Assembly: GCA_013375375.1 (NCBI GenBank)
Contig: JABXJX010000009.1
Location: 1 to 41,636 of the forward strand
Length of the DNA: 41,636 nt
Direction: 5' to 3'
DNA from: Desulfobacterales bacterium
GTDB lineage: Bacteria > Desulfobacterota > Desulfobacteria > Desulfobacterales > C00003060
The translations under genes and the position numbers were made by a program. Shown here piece by piece: positions 32,364-41,195 of the stretch (its first letter is position 1; every line of letters starts with the position of its first letter). Below the pieces are notes generated by a model. The model ran no database searches and was not told the origin of the DNA. It saw nothing but the letters and a program-made list of their open reading frames with translations.

Positions 32364-35135
32364 TTATTTCGAGTGTTTCCTAATTACTCCCTCAATATCG
32401 CTCGGGTGAAAAGATACATCTGCATTCCACTTTCCAAAGCCACCGTGTGAATTGACGGCATTCACCCATTCTTTCAGATATGCCCTTTTTGTTCTATTCC
32501 GTGCATTATCTTGTCCCTTCGTTTCCAGAATCAAATGCTGGCCATTTGTCAGTTTGATGATGAAGTCTGGGTAATATTTCCTTATTACGCCTTGATAATT
32601 GTAGAGTATGGTAAAGCCCAAATGGTCATTTTTTACATAGGATTTTACCAGCGGACTCTTATCAAAAGCATAGGCCTCCGATGCTTCCCATGTGCTATCA
32701 AACACAACATGATTTATATGTGATTTTTGTGCCCACTCGCACGGTTTACTGGTATCCCATGTCCTCATCTGCCATGTTGATCGAATAGGATTTTCCGAAT
32801 CAAAGACCGGCACCAATTCTTCAGTGTTCTCCGCCCTGATTAAGTCCCATATATGCTGAACAATCTTATTCATGTTCAGCAGAATAAGAACTCGCCGTTT
32901 CCATTCTTCAAGACCGAACAAGTCGTTTCTAATGACAATCTTGTTAGAATTTACAAAGCCTTGGATAAGTCTTACAAGCTGAGCAAGAAGATATTCCTTT
33001 GTCCCCTTCCAGTTAGGCTTTTCATTATTGTAAATCTGGGAGGCAATCTTGAATATTATGGTTTGCAGCCTGTTCTCTTCCGCAATCCGCTTCAGATCGA
33101 TTTCAGAAATAACTGTTGGATTTGGTTTGCCCGCAATAATTGCTGCCAGTTCGGCATGTGTAATGCTGTCATAAGGATCAAGCTCAATTGGCGCAACCTT
33201 GTCATAATCAAGAGCAAGTCGGGTTCTATAAACGTGTTCTATACGGATGATATTGGGCCATGATATTTTGTGTTCCTGCTTTTCCTTTACCGGCTCAATC
33301 GTAGTTTTAGGCTTAGGTGGTGGAGGTGCGACCTCGTCTCCGCCCTCGTGTGGCAGGAAAGTAAATGGCACACCGAAAATATTAACATACTCGGGCTCGT
33401 ATAGCCCGCCGTCACCCACATCATAGCATGTCCTTCTTAATCCGCGGCCAACAACCTGTTCGCACAAAAGCTGGCTGGAAAAAGCTCTGAGTCCCATAAT
33501 ATGTGTGACTGTCTTGGCATCCCATCCTTCAGAAAGCATTCCAACAGAAACCACATTTTGAATCTGCTCTCCTACCTCGCCAATCTTACCCACAGTATCC
33601 ACCTGTCTGCGCAGCAGTTCAGCCTGTTCTTTTTTGGTAAGCTTTTTCTCAGCCTTGTCTGTCCAATCGACAGAAATGCTTTCTGCTTCTTCCTCTGCCT
33701 TCTTCAAAACCTTGCTGTCTATTTGTAGCGTCTTTTCTGAATCACAGAGCTCAGGAATCAAAACCTGATTATGCTCAAAGGCATAATTGATCCGTGCGGA
33801 TGTCTCTGTCCTGTTTGCCACCGTGATCATCACAGGCGGAACCTTATGGCCGGTCTTTTCCCAATTCTCTTTGGTTACGAGCCAGTCTTTGCCCAGCAGG
33901 TAATAAGCATTAGTGACCAAGTCTGGCAAGGGCTCACTCTCCTTAGCCCTTCTGTTTATGTCATCTTTAACCTCATCGTCCATATAGATGTGGTAAAGTC
34001 GTGGCTTGAGTTCTCTCGTCATTCTACTGTCGTCTCTTATCACTACCCGCGGCGTTTTGACCAATCCTGACTCAATAGCATCATTCAGTCCAAAATCGCT
34101 GACAATCCAACCGAAAAGTGCCTCTTCGGTGCTCTTCTTACCTGATGGTGCAATGGGAGTGGCCGACATGTCAAAGCTGCGCACGATGCCTCTGCTTCTG
34201 TGTATTCGGTCTAATCCGCTCACCCACACCGTAGCTTGCTCTATTTCTTCCTTTTTGACTCCCTTTACCTTACTTTCGGCAGGAACTCTCCAGGCATGGT
34301 GTGCCTCATCATTTATCACAACGATATTTCTGGCGTTTGCCATATCGCCAAGCACTTCCCGGACATAGGCCTCATCGCTTTTTGGGCCACGTTTATCTAC
34401 GGTTTTCTTTTTAGCAATTTGCTCTTCAGATTCCCAGGAAAGTGCATGCCAGTTTTGAATTAGCACCTTCCCCTGTCGCAGTTTATCCATCAGGGCTGGG
34501 GGAACAACATTGAACTCTTCGTAATAATTGTTCGGATCATTGGGATTGAGCACAGACAAACGGCTTTTGACTGTCAGGCCGGGAGCAACTACCAGCACAT
34601 TCTTTGAAAAACGCGTATCCTTGATATTGGCCACCTTATTGAGTACCTGCCAGGCTATTAGCATCGACATTACCACTGTCTTGCCAGAGCCCGTGGCCAT
34701 CTTGCAACACCAGCGAACAAAGTCTCCCCCATCTGACGGTATTTCTACCCCCACCCTGTCTGAGTCTGGCGCTTCAGTAAGCCAGATAAGGGTTTCAATA
34801 GCCTCGAGCTGGCAGAAGAAAAAACGACTGTCTTTTCGCTCTTCCAGGTCACGCCAGTGATTGAGAAGGCGCTTGGTAATTCCCGTAACACCGGAATAGT
34901 TGTTCTCCTGCCATTCTTTCACACGCGGTCTGATCTTGTTGACAAGTTCTATGGGCACAAATATTCCTGGATCGTCAAAAGCCCTGGAGCCAGGTGTTGC
35001 AATTACATATCCGGCGGGCCTTCGACCGTCAGCCTTTGAAAAGGTGCGGCTTTCGCGGTTATACAACCAATACTTTGTGGGTTCTTCAAACGGCGGATTT
35101 ATGATGAGCCTGTCTATTGTAGTTCTCTTTTTCAT
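32364..35135 (-). CDS. Type III-like restriction endonuclease subunit (Res, DEAD/DEAH helicase-nuclease)
   Basis: 923 aa. ATP-dependent restriction subunit. Helicase motifs: Walker A MATGSGKTVVM near residue 150, Walker B NDEAHH, motif III DMSATPI, motif VI QVVGRGLRR. At the C-terminus YYPDFIIKLTNGQHLILETKGQ (about 855-875) is a PD-(D/E)XK nuclease site with the layout D-x13-ExK. It resembles the Res group annotated as BPTD_3080 family. One base separates its ATG from the TGA of the methyltransferase gene upstream (TGATATG), so the two are made together. All motifs appear intact. Confidence 0.92.
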   Translation of the reverse strand: MKKRTTIDRLIINPPFEEPTKYWLYNRESRTFSKADGRRPAGYVIATPGSRAFDDPGIFVPIELVNKIRPRVKEWQENNYSGVTGITKRLLNHWRDLEERKDSRFFFCQLEAIETLIWLTEAPDSDRVGVEIPSDGGDFVRWCCKMATGSGKTVVMSMLIAWQVLNKVANIKDTRFSKNVLVVAPGLTVKSRLSVLNPNDPNNYYEEFNVVPPALMDKLRQGKVLIQNWHALSWESEEQIAKKKTVDKRGPKSDEAYVREVLGDMANARNIVVINDEAHHAWRVPAESKVKGVKKEEIEQATVWVSGLDRIHRSRGIVRSFDMSATPIAPSGKKSTEEALFGWIVSDFGLNDAIESGLVKTPRVVIRDDSRMTRELKPRLYHIYMDDEVKDDINRRAKESEPLPDLVTNAYYLLGKDWLVTKENWEKTGHKVPPVMITVANRTETSARINYAFEHNQVLIPELCDSEKTLQIDSKVLKKAEEEAESISVDWTDKAEKKLTKKEQAELLRRQVDTVGKIGEVGEQIQNVVSVGMLSEGWDAKTVTHIMGLRAFSSQLLCEQVVGRGLRRTCYDVGDGGLYEPEYVNIFGVPFTFLPHEGGDEVAPPPPKPKTTIEPVKEKQEHKISWPNIIRIEHVYRTRLALDYDKVAPIELDPYDSITHAELAAIIAGKPNPTVISEIDLKRIAEENRLQTIIFKIASQIYNNEKPNWKGTKEYLLAQLVRLIQGFVNSNKIVIRNDLFGLEEWKRRVLILLNMNKIVQHIWDLIRAENTEELVPVFDSENPIRSTWQMRTWDTSKPCEWAQKSHINHVVFDSTWEASEAYAFDKSPLVKSYVKNDHLGFTILYNYQGVIRKYYPDFIIKLTNGQHLILETKGQDNARNRTKRAYLKEWVNAVNSHGGFGKWNADVSFHPSDIEGVIRKHSK

Positions 35136-35136
35136 A

Positions 35137-38013
35137 TCACAACCTCATAATCTTCAGGCTCTCAATTCCACGGTCGTCAATGATTTTAACTGCAATTTGC
35201 TTTGACATCTCAAAAGGCAGACTGACTGTTCCCCGGTATGCCTCGATTCTTTCTTCATCAATTTGTGCCTTCAGGTTTCGCGCCAATTTGTTCCAACCCT
35301 CTTTTGCGCCTGCCAGGGGGAAGAAAACCTGTGAAGGGAAAAGGCTCCTTCCGTCATAGTCCGTGTCGAGCATCCACATGGCAATGTTATTCTTGCCACC
35401 AGATTCCACATTGCCGATTTTGGTGTTGTAATAGTCAAAGCCTAGCACCTCGACCTGTAGCTTACCCTTGTGCTCGCCCTTCTTGATGTCCAACACCCTT
35501 ACATCCGGCTGACCTACAAGCCAGAAGCTCTCATTGCTTAAGCGCTTCTTTTTTAAATCATCTGTGAGAAGATCGGCGTTCATCTGCACCTTTAGAAACT
35601 TCATACCGGCAGTTTCCGGTGGCATCTCGTCAATATCCTTGGCTGCCTCATCATCAAACTGGAAGGCAACAAAAAGCAGTATGTGCGGATTAAAAGGCCG
35701 TGCTTCCTGCCAGGCTTCCTCGACCTGGCGTTGCTCCAAGGGTGCATGTTCCGGGCCGAAAGAGATCAAAACCTTTTCAGGCTTCCAGATAGGAACGGCC
35801 TCTGCAACTGTGTCAGCACCAGCATCGCTTCTCTTGGTTTCTGCTTCAGCGTGCAAATAACGTGTTCCTGCAAGAGGTTCAACCCGCGAAAACATAATCC
35901 GCTGTCCCGCTTTCCCACGGATGCCTGTTTTTAGAAGCTCCTGTCGCCATTCGTCCTGTCGCAAGGTCTCTCCAGAGCGGGTTACACTTTCGTCCCCGAC
36001 CTCTTTGTCCTCCGCAATTTCTTCAAAGGACTTTGCAACCGGCGCAGGCACAGCCTCAACAGTAAACGGCCCGGTGATGTGTTTTCTCTTCTTGTCAACA
36101 AGCGGCTGGTCATAAAGGGTTTCTTCTTTGGGTGGTTCATTGTTGGCAATGGATTTGAGGGTGATGTGCGGCACTGTCTTGTATTTGAAGCCGCTTCCAA
36201 CCCCTTCGTCAGGATGTGCCAGCTCATAGTAATCATAGATGGCAGTCATGAGCCTCTGTTTCGCCAAGGTAAGGGCCACTCTGGATGTATCGCAGGTGAT
36301 CCATCGTCTGCCCCACTGCTCGGCAACATAGGCGATAGTGCCACTTCCGCAGGTGGGGTCAAGGACAAGATCACCAGGGTCTGTAGCCATAAGAAGACAA
36401 CGCTGAATTACCTTGTTTGATGTCTGAACAACATACTGAATATCAGTTGCACCATGCGTATCATTCCATAAATTATGCAGGGGCTGCACAGGAAAATCAT
36501 CGTGATATTGCACGAAACAAGGGAGATTGCCGGGTGCCGTGATGCGCCCTACTTGGACTAAACGGCTCATCCCTTCTTTGTGCGTTCTCCAGCTCTTTCT
36601 TCCACATTTGAAAGTGCGGCCTTCAAACTCAAAATCATACATGCACGTCGGGGTATAGCCCGAGGAAGAGAGGGAACTCGTAAAAAAGACTCGAGCATCT
36701 TTGGGTAAATTCCTCGGATTTCTTTTTTCATCCAGCGTCATTTTTCGACGCGTTCCATCTGAAAGCTCAACCCATGTATACCCAGTTCCTTCACCAATTG
36801 GCTTTCCCTCAAATAGCTCTCTATACTTAATATTTCGCACATCTTTTGCATACCAAAGAATATAATCGGACACGCCGGCTAGCCCTGAGCTTCCGAGCGG
36901 CAGGGTTTTCTTGAATGTTATAAGGCTAAAAAAGTTCTCCGACCCAAAAACCTCGCCGAGCAACTCCCTAACATGATGTATGTTCTCGTCTCCGATTTGC
37001 ACCAAGCAGCTTCCGCTATTATGTAGAAGCTCTCGCGCTAGCATTAGCCGGTCGCGCAGATAAGTCAAATAGGAATGAATCCCCAGTTCCCAGGTGTCCC
37101 TGAAAGCCTTTATCATCTCTGGTTCGGCAGTCAGATCTTCATCTTTTCCGTCCTTGACATCCCGCTTGTTCACAAATGGCTGAAAGTTAGAGCCGTACTT
37201 GATGCCATACGGCGGATCAATATAGACCATCTGTACCTTGCCGCCCATGCCTTCCTTTTCCAGCAAAGAATTCATCACAAGCAGGCTGTCTCCTGCAATC
37301 AAACGGTTTGTCCAACCCTCTTTGTGCTTGTAGAATTCAATTGCCTGTCTGAGCGGTCTTTCAAACTGTTCAAAAAGAGAAGCCTGGACAGGGCCTTTTT
37401 CTTCTTTCTTGACAGTCTCAATTATTCTTTTTGGATCGATCCGCTCGTGGACATGCAATGAGACGGTGTCTACCTCAAGGCTTGTGTGTTCCGCCTTTCC
37501 GGCCCACTGAAGCTGAGGGTCAAGATGCGGGTCGTATTCATATTTGTTCTTCTTAGACTGTAGCGGATCGGTCTTGGGATTCACAAGCCCTACAGGGGGG
37601 TTGTTCAGCCGCTCTTTGTCCTTGTGCTCATATTGTTCAATCGGCTTTTGACCCTTGCTTCTTGTCGCCATGCCCACATCCTTTCCTGTCTTGCCGGTTT
37701 TTTGCTTTGCACGTTTACTGTTTGCCTGTTTTGCCTTGGTTCTTTTCCTGCTGGTGTTTCCCAAAATAGCCCTTATCAAATCATGTTTTTTATGAGACTC
37801 TGCTGTAAGTTCAAACGCATGCAAGATTTCCTTTAATTCCGAAACTCTCAAAAAATCAAGAATTTGCTCTAAAGTGAGGCTCCTGATCTTCATCAAGGCG
37901 TCAACAATATCCGCCTTTTTATTCACAGAAGGCCCAGAAACCTCGAAATACCTACAGATGTCAACAAGCCCTTTTTTTGTAAGGCATTCCAGCACTTTTC
38001 TTTTGGTAATCAT
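35137..38013 (-). CDS. Type III-like site-specific DNA methyltransferase (Mod)
   Basis: 958 aa. A beta-class adenine-type methyltransferase: the catalytic DPPY motif (MVYIDPPYGIKYGSN, near residue 270) comes before the SAM-binding LDPTCGSGTIAYVAEQWGRRW (near 555). Residues 1-100 are a helical region with SAP-like repeats (NKKADIVDALMKI, KKHDLIRAIL) followed by a Lys-rich linker, perhaps for DNA binding. The long C-terminal part (650-958) is family-specific and beta-rich. It should modify the recognition site of the adjacent Res and allow it to cut unmodified DNA. The ATG at 38013 lacks a strong ribosome site. Confidence 0.92.
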   Translation of the reverse strand: MITKRKVLECLTKKGLVDICRYFEVSGPSVNKKADIVDALMKIRSLTLEQILDFLRVSELKEILHAFELTAESHKKHDLIRAILGNTSRKRTKAKQANSKRAKQKTGKTGKDVGMATRSKGQKPIEQYEHKDKERLNNPPVGLVNPKTDPLQSKKNKYEYDPHLDPQLQWAGKAEHTSLEVDTVSLHVHERIDPKRIIETVKKEEKGPVQASLFEQFERPLRQAIEFYKHKEGWTNRLIAGDSLLVMNSLLEKEGMGGKVQMVYIDPPYGIKYGSNFQPFVNKRDVKDGKDEDLTAEPEMIKAFRDTWELGIHSYLTYLRDRLMLARELLHNSGSCLVQIGDENIHHVRELLGEVFGSENFFSLITFKKTLPLGSSGLAGVSDYILWYAKDVRNIKYRELFEGKPIGEGTGYTWVELSDGTRRKMTLDEKRNPRNLPKDARVFFTSSLSSSGYTPTCMYDFEFEGRTFKCGRKSWRTHKEGMSRLVQVGRITAPGNLPCFVQYHDDFPVQPLHNLWNDTHGATDIQYVVQTSNKVIQRCLLMATDPGDLVLDPTCGSGTIAYVAEQWGRRWITCDTSRVALTLAKQRLMTAIYDYYELAHPDEGVGSGFKYKTVPHITLKSIANNEPPKEETLYDQPLVDKKRKHITGPFTVEAVPAPVAKSFEEIAEDKEVGDESVTRSGETLRQDEWRQELLKTGIRGKAGQRIMFSRVEPLAGTRYLHAEAETKRSDAGADTVAEAVPIWKPEKVLISFGPEHAPLEQRQVEEAWQEARPFNPHILLFVAFQFDDEAAKDIDEMPPETAGMKFLKVQMNADLLTDDLKKKRLSNESFWLVGQPDVRVLDIKKGEHKGKLQVEVLGFDYYNTKIGNVESGGKNNIAMWMLDTDYDGRSLFPSQVFFPLAGAKEGWNKLARNLKAQIDEERIEAYRGTVSLPFEMSKQIAVKIIDDRGIESLKIMRL

Positions 38014-38061
38014 AGGCCAAAAAACCGAAAACAGGGGGTCGCGTCTACACTCTTGACAAAT

Positions 38062-38079
38062 GTGGTAATCGTGGTAATC
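38062..38079. repeat. Short tandem repeat upstream of the methyltransferase gene
   Basis: GTGGTAATC occurs twice in direct tandem (38062-38070, 38071-38079), 50-65 bp upstream of the methyltransferase start. It could be a regulator site for the restriction operon. No consensus promoter was found next to it. Confidence 0.4.
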
Positions 38080-38226
38080 GGGGCTTGCCCTTTAAGTTGC
38101 CCTGTTTCTTAATGATTTAGGACGATTTTTTATCAGGAATAAGCGCTAAAGTAAAGGCTTAAGCCCCTATTCACTGTTGCATTTGCCTGTATTGTAAAAC
38201 AGCACTGTGACAGATAAGGCCATAGC

Positions 38227-38251
38227 GATTTTGGACTGCGGATTGCGAATT
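38227..38251 (-). repeat. Diverged copy of the dispersed CGCAATCC repeat
   Basis: Reverse complement AATTCGCAATCCGCAGTCCAAAATC resembles the tandem repeat at 9861-9888. It lies between the restriction operon and the PIN toxin gene. Confidence 0.5.
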
Positions 38252-38255
38252 AATG

Positions 38256-38318
38256 AAGGAGTCTGATGGGGGGTAGGGCAGGGAGGCCTTGCATATTTGG
38301 TTAACCGCCAGACTCCTT
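38256..38318. other. Inverted repeat spanning the 3' end of the PIN toxin gene
   Basis: AAGGAGTCTG (38256-38265) and CAGACTCCTT (38309-38318) pair perfectly over 10 bp around a 43-nt loop that includes the toxin stop codon. It may stabilise the mRNA end or be a terminator without a T-run. Confidence 0.4.
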
Positions 38319-38756
38319 GTTCAAAGCCAATCGAATACAAGACAACAATTCCCCAGGCGTCAAGACTTCTAATCGTGCGGTGTCGTGAGGCCAATAATCC
38401 TTGACGTTAAAGGTAACGAGAAATTGCGCTTTTGTCTCAAATGCCGATGCCAGTATGGAAACATCTTTCTTGTGGGCCTGGTTTGAGACAAGAGACAGTG
38501 AAGCTTTGTCGGGCTGGGTTGTCGTGATCGACACACACCTTTCAACGATGTTCTCAAAAGGGGCAATAGCGCCGGGCAGTTTCTTTGCAAGGTTTCTTCG
38601 GCATTCCTCCAACACCCGGACAGAAACATAACCCTTAATAAGACCCAACTCAGCCAACTGAAGGAGGGCAAAGGAGGCGCCGCCGGCAGAAGCGCTTCCG
38701 GCAATCATGACGTCTGAGTCGAAGAAAACGGGTACTGGGAAATTGAGATCCTTCAC
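38301..38756 (-). CDS. PIN-domain toxin (VapC-like ribonuclease)
   Basis: 151 aa. PIN-fold features: an N-terminal strand with the first acidic residue (VPVFFDSDVMIAG), a central acidic helix (SVRVLEECRRNL), HKKDVSILASAFETKAQFLVTFNVKDY carrying the later Asp residues and the typical LVTxNxKDF block. Members of this class cleave RNA and form toxin-antitoxin pairs. The start is a GTG two bases after the antitoxin stop. The gene order antitoxin-toxin and the tight spacing support a functional pair with the AbrB gene. It lies at the right edge of the defence island. Confidence 0.82.
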   Translation of the reverse strand: MKDLNFPVPVFFDSDVMIAGSASAGGASFALLQLAELGLIKGYVSVRVLEECRRNLAKKLPGAIAPFENIVERCVSITTTQPDKASLSLVSNQAHKKDVSILASAFETKAQFLVTFNVKDYWPHDTARLEVLTPGELLSCIRLALNKESGG

Positions 38757-38758
38757 CC

Positions 38759-39022
38759 CTATTCCACGTCCGTTCCGTATTTCGCACGCTGCTCTGCCAC
38801 GCCGGCAATCAGTTCTTCGGTTGAGACACCGTGTTTTTGCCTCAAATGCTCAATTTCTTGCGCAAGCTTTGGCAGCAAGGAACGCTTCGGACTTAGAAAC
38901 ACACCTTCTCCGAGGTCTATTAGGGTCAGAGGGTCTCCTTCCTCCAGACGATATTTCTCCCGTATTGTCACTGGGAGTGTTATGGTCCCGCGCTTTCGGA
39001 GCTGGATTGTCGTGGTATTCAT
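38759..39022 (-). CDS. AbrB/SpoVT-type antitoxin
   Basis: 87 aa. Residues 1-48 are a swapped-hairpin AbrB DNA-binding domain (TTTIQLRKRGTITLPVTIREKYRLEEGDPLTLIDLGEGVFLSP). The C-terminal helical part (LLPKLAQEIEHLRQKHGVSTEELIAGV) is the likely toxin-binding region. As usual for such pairs it should bind and neutralise the PIN toxin encoded just downstream and repress the shared promoter. Confidence 0.87.
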   Translation of the reverse strand: MNTTTIQLRKRGTITLPVTIREKYRLEEGDPLTLIDLGEGVFLSPKRSLLPKLAQEIEHLRQKHGVSTEELIAGVAEQRAKYGTDVE

Positions 39023-39098
39023 GCTGATTCTCCGTATTTCAGATTATCCACCTGATCATAGCGATTCTATCTGCCGTTGTCAAGCTTCGGTTTTCCAA

Positions 39099-40289
39099 TC
39101 AGGCCCTTATCAGGGTAAACTCTACGATCTCGGGTTTGCAAAAAATCCTGCTCGGCGCGATAATGGTACCAATACCGCGGCTGACGTACATGCGCGCCTC
39201 GGAATCTTTGTCCGATTCATAAAGGCCGTGGGTGTAAGTGACAAAGAGTCTTGCAAGTGAAAAACCCCTTTCCCCCACCCCGGGAATAATTACCTGTCCT
39301 CCATGGGTATGACCAGCCAGGGTTAGCTGAACGTTCCAATCCTTGGATACCCTGAATATCCCCGGCCTGTGAGAAAGAAGCAAATTGAATTGATTTGGAT
39401 CAGCAAGCCGGAAAACAGTCCTTAAGTCTTTGAAACGCGCATCAGTTGCCCAGCCTGAGACAGGGTCATCAACCCCTATGATATTCAACAACCCCTCCAG
39501 TCCCTTCCCGGCGTTACGGCTGTGACTTAGCATGGATATGTGAGTCTTTGAAAAGCCTTCCCTTACACTTTCGATCCCCGTGTAGTAATCGTGGTTTCCA
39601 TACACGCCGAATACCCCGGCGTTTGCCTTGAGATCGTTGAGTAACTGGACGCAACCGTCCACATAGGCCGGGTTGTTGTTGACATAGTCACCTGTAAGCA
39701 CGATCAAATCCGGTTTAAGGGCATTTGCCGTGGAGATTGTCCTGGCAATCGATTCAAAGGATATGAATGGGCCGGCATGAATGTCTGTGATTTGCACAAT
39801 CCTGAATCCGCAGAGATCAGGATGAAGCCCCTTGTATGATAGGGCTATCCTGGATATTTCGAGGAGCTTGTTTTCATGATAGGTGCCGTAGGCGAGTACG
39901 CCAAAAGAAGTTCCAACCAGTGTCCTTGCAGCATTTCCGACGAAATCTCGCTTAGACTTGTCAAATCCGGGCCCCGGTTTGAGCAACCGGAACATCGATC
40001 TTGCAAGTAAAACGATTAGAAAGAGTACGCCGGAAAAGGCCGATGCGACCATGAAGACGGCATAGATAGATACGATAAGCTCCCGGTGCCACCAGGGAAG
40101 TTGATCCATGATGTGGTCTGTTCTCAAGTACAAAAACGGAATAGTGTTTATGCCGAGGGTAACAAAAGAGGCGATGATGCGCCTTGCCGTGGCGGAAAGT
40201 CCTTTGGGAAGCATGTAACGGATGAGTGTGTACTGAAAGGCTGCAACAGCGAGAAATGAAGATATTACAATGGCAAAAAAGGAGCTCAT
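39099..40289 (-). CDS. Membrane-anchored calcineurin-like metallophosphoesterase
   Basis: 396 aa. Three to four hydrophobic segments occupy residues 1-105 (FFAIVISSFLAVAAFQYTLI, IIASFVTLGINTIPFLYL, LIVSIYAVFMVASAFSGVLFLIVLLA). The catalytic domain follows with all metal motifs: QITDIHAGPF, VLTGDYVNN, YGNHDYYTG, LLSHRPGIF and LAGHTHGGQV. This matches the YaeI/YkuE type of membrane phosphoesterase; the substrate (possibly a lipid or UDP-linked lipid) is not determined by sequence. It stands alone on the minus strand, 77 bp upstream (in its orientation, downstream) of the antitoxin gene. Confidence 0.9.
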   Translation of the reverse strand: MSSFFAIVISSFLAVAAFQYTLIRYMLPKGLSATARRIIASFVTLGINTIPFLYLRTDHIMDQLPWWHRELIVSIYAVFMVASAFSGVLFLIVLLARSMFRLLKPGPGFDKSKRDFVGNAARTLVGTSFGVLAYGTYHENKLLEISRIALSYKGLHPDLCGFRIVQITDIHAGPFISFESIARTISTANALKPDLIVLTGDYVNNNPAYVDGCVQLLNDLKANAGVFGVYGNHDYYTGIESVREGFSKTHISMLSHSRNAGKGLEGLLNIIGVDDPVSGWATDARFKDLRTVFRLADPNQFNLLLSHRPGIFRVSKDWNVQLTLAGHTHGGQVIIPGVGERGFSLARLFVTYTHGLYESDKDSEARMYVSRGIGTIIAPSRIFCKPEIVEFTLIRA

Positions 40290-40711
40290 GGGCGGTTAAT
40301 TAATATTGCAGAGATATTTGCCGGCTGTCAAGGGGCACAAGAAAGCCGGGTGCGATCGTTCGAGCTTCAAATTTTGCTGGAAAACGCAACCGTTATATGG
40401 TATGGGGCCACAAAGTGAAGCCTTGGTTGCGCTTGACGGCTTTAAAACATCCAATATGTATGTGCCCATTATTATGGGGGTACCCCTGCTGTATCGGGGT
40501 ATTTTGAATCGCTACTGGGGCAAAATTCCCCGCCAGGCGCATTGCCGACACAAACTGGATATATTTTGAATTTTAAAATTAGCTATAATATCCGGATGTT
40601 ACAATGTTCTTTGCCAAGAGGATTCTTTCGGCCACAGTTGGCACAAAATTGGTATTAAGATATTCACCTACACCAAGCGATTGTAGGGTTTGCACCAACC
40701 GAAAGTCAACT
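40290..40711. other. Intergenic region before the receiver-protein gene
   Basis: About 420 bp. ORF 40306-40569 has no family resemblance and looks spurious. There is a hairpin with T-run (40481-40505) and a TATAAT at 40584-40589 without a good -35. Confidence 0.5.
40481..40505 (+). terminator. Terminator-like hairpin
   Basis: TACCCC-TGCTGTATC-GGGGTA followed by TTTT. The stem is 6 bp with a 9-nt loop. No known plus-strand gene lies immediately upstream, so its role is unclear. Confidence 0.3.
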
Positions 40712-41134
40712 ATGTCCCTCACAGGCAAAGGCGAAGTCATACTGATTATCGATGACGAAGAATGCATTAGAGATTCTTGTTGTCAGGTATTGACCAAAGC
40801 AGGGTATCGCGTGGAAACGGCCATCAACGGAGAAGCAGGCCTGGCCAAGGTCAGAGAAATATGTCCCAACATCGTGTTGCTGGATCTTGATATGCCCGGC
40901 ACCTCTGGTTTTGAGGTCATGGATCGATTGAATGAGATCAGCCCGGGGATCATCAAGGTCGTGGTGACAGGAAACACTGCTGTCGATTTGGAAAAAGAAG
41001 TTATCCGAAAAGGCCGGGCCCTGAGCTACCTTGCCAAGCCTTTTTCACCGGAACAGCTAAAGCAAGTTGTCCGAGGGGCGCTGGACAGTAAGGGAGTAGG
41101 CAATAGGGAGTATGCAGAGAAGAGCGGCTGTTAA
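40712..41134 (+). CDS. Single-domain response regulator (CheY-like)
   Basis: 140 aa. A receiver domain covers residues 8-125: acidic pocket IIDDEE, phospho-acceptor in VLLDLDMPG, the T/S position in VVVTGNTA and the lysine in LAKPFSPEQL. No output domain follows; the last 15 residues are a polar tail. It may act as a phosphotransfer element or a diguanylate/chemotaxis-type adaptor. The ATG at 40712 fits the start of the fold. The frame is open to an ATG at 40604, directly downstream of a TATAAT, so a longer form with 36 extra residues cannot be excluded. It precedes fhs by 61 bp but need not be related to it. Confidence 0.85.
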   Translation: MSLTGKGEVILIIDDEECIRDSCCQVLTKAGYRVETAINGEAGLAKVREICPNIVLLDLDMPGTSGFEVMDRLNEISPGIIKVVVTGNTAVDLEKEVIRKGRALSYLAKPFSPEQLKQVVRGALDSKGVGNREYAEKSGC

Positions 41135-41195
41135 AAGGCTCATAATTTCACTAAGGTGTAGGATTTTCTATACATAAAAGCAAAGGAGGATTCCC

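Noticed and set aside
24882-39022. CRISPR array linked to the Cas4-like nuclease
   Set aside because: No regularly spaced repeats were seen anywhere in the window; only 9-14-bp tandem repeats and single hairpins.
40306-40569. ORF of 87 aa before the receiver gene
   Set aside because: No recognisable motif, no ribosome site, contains a terminator-like hairpin.
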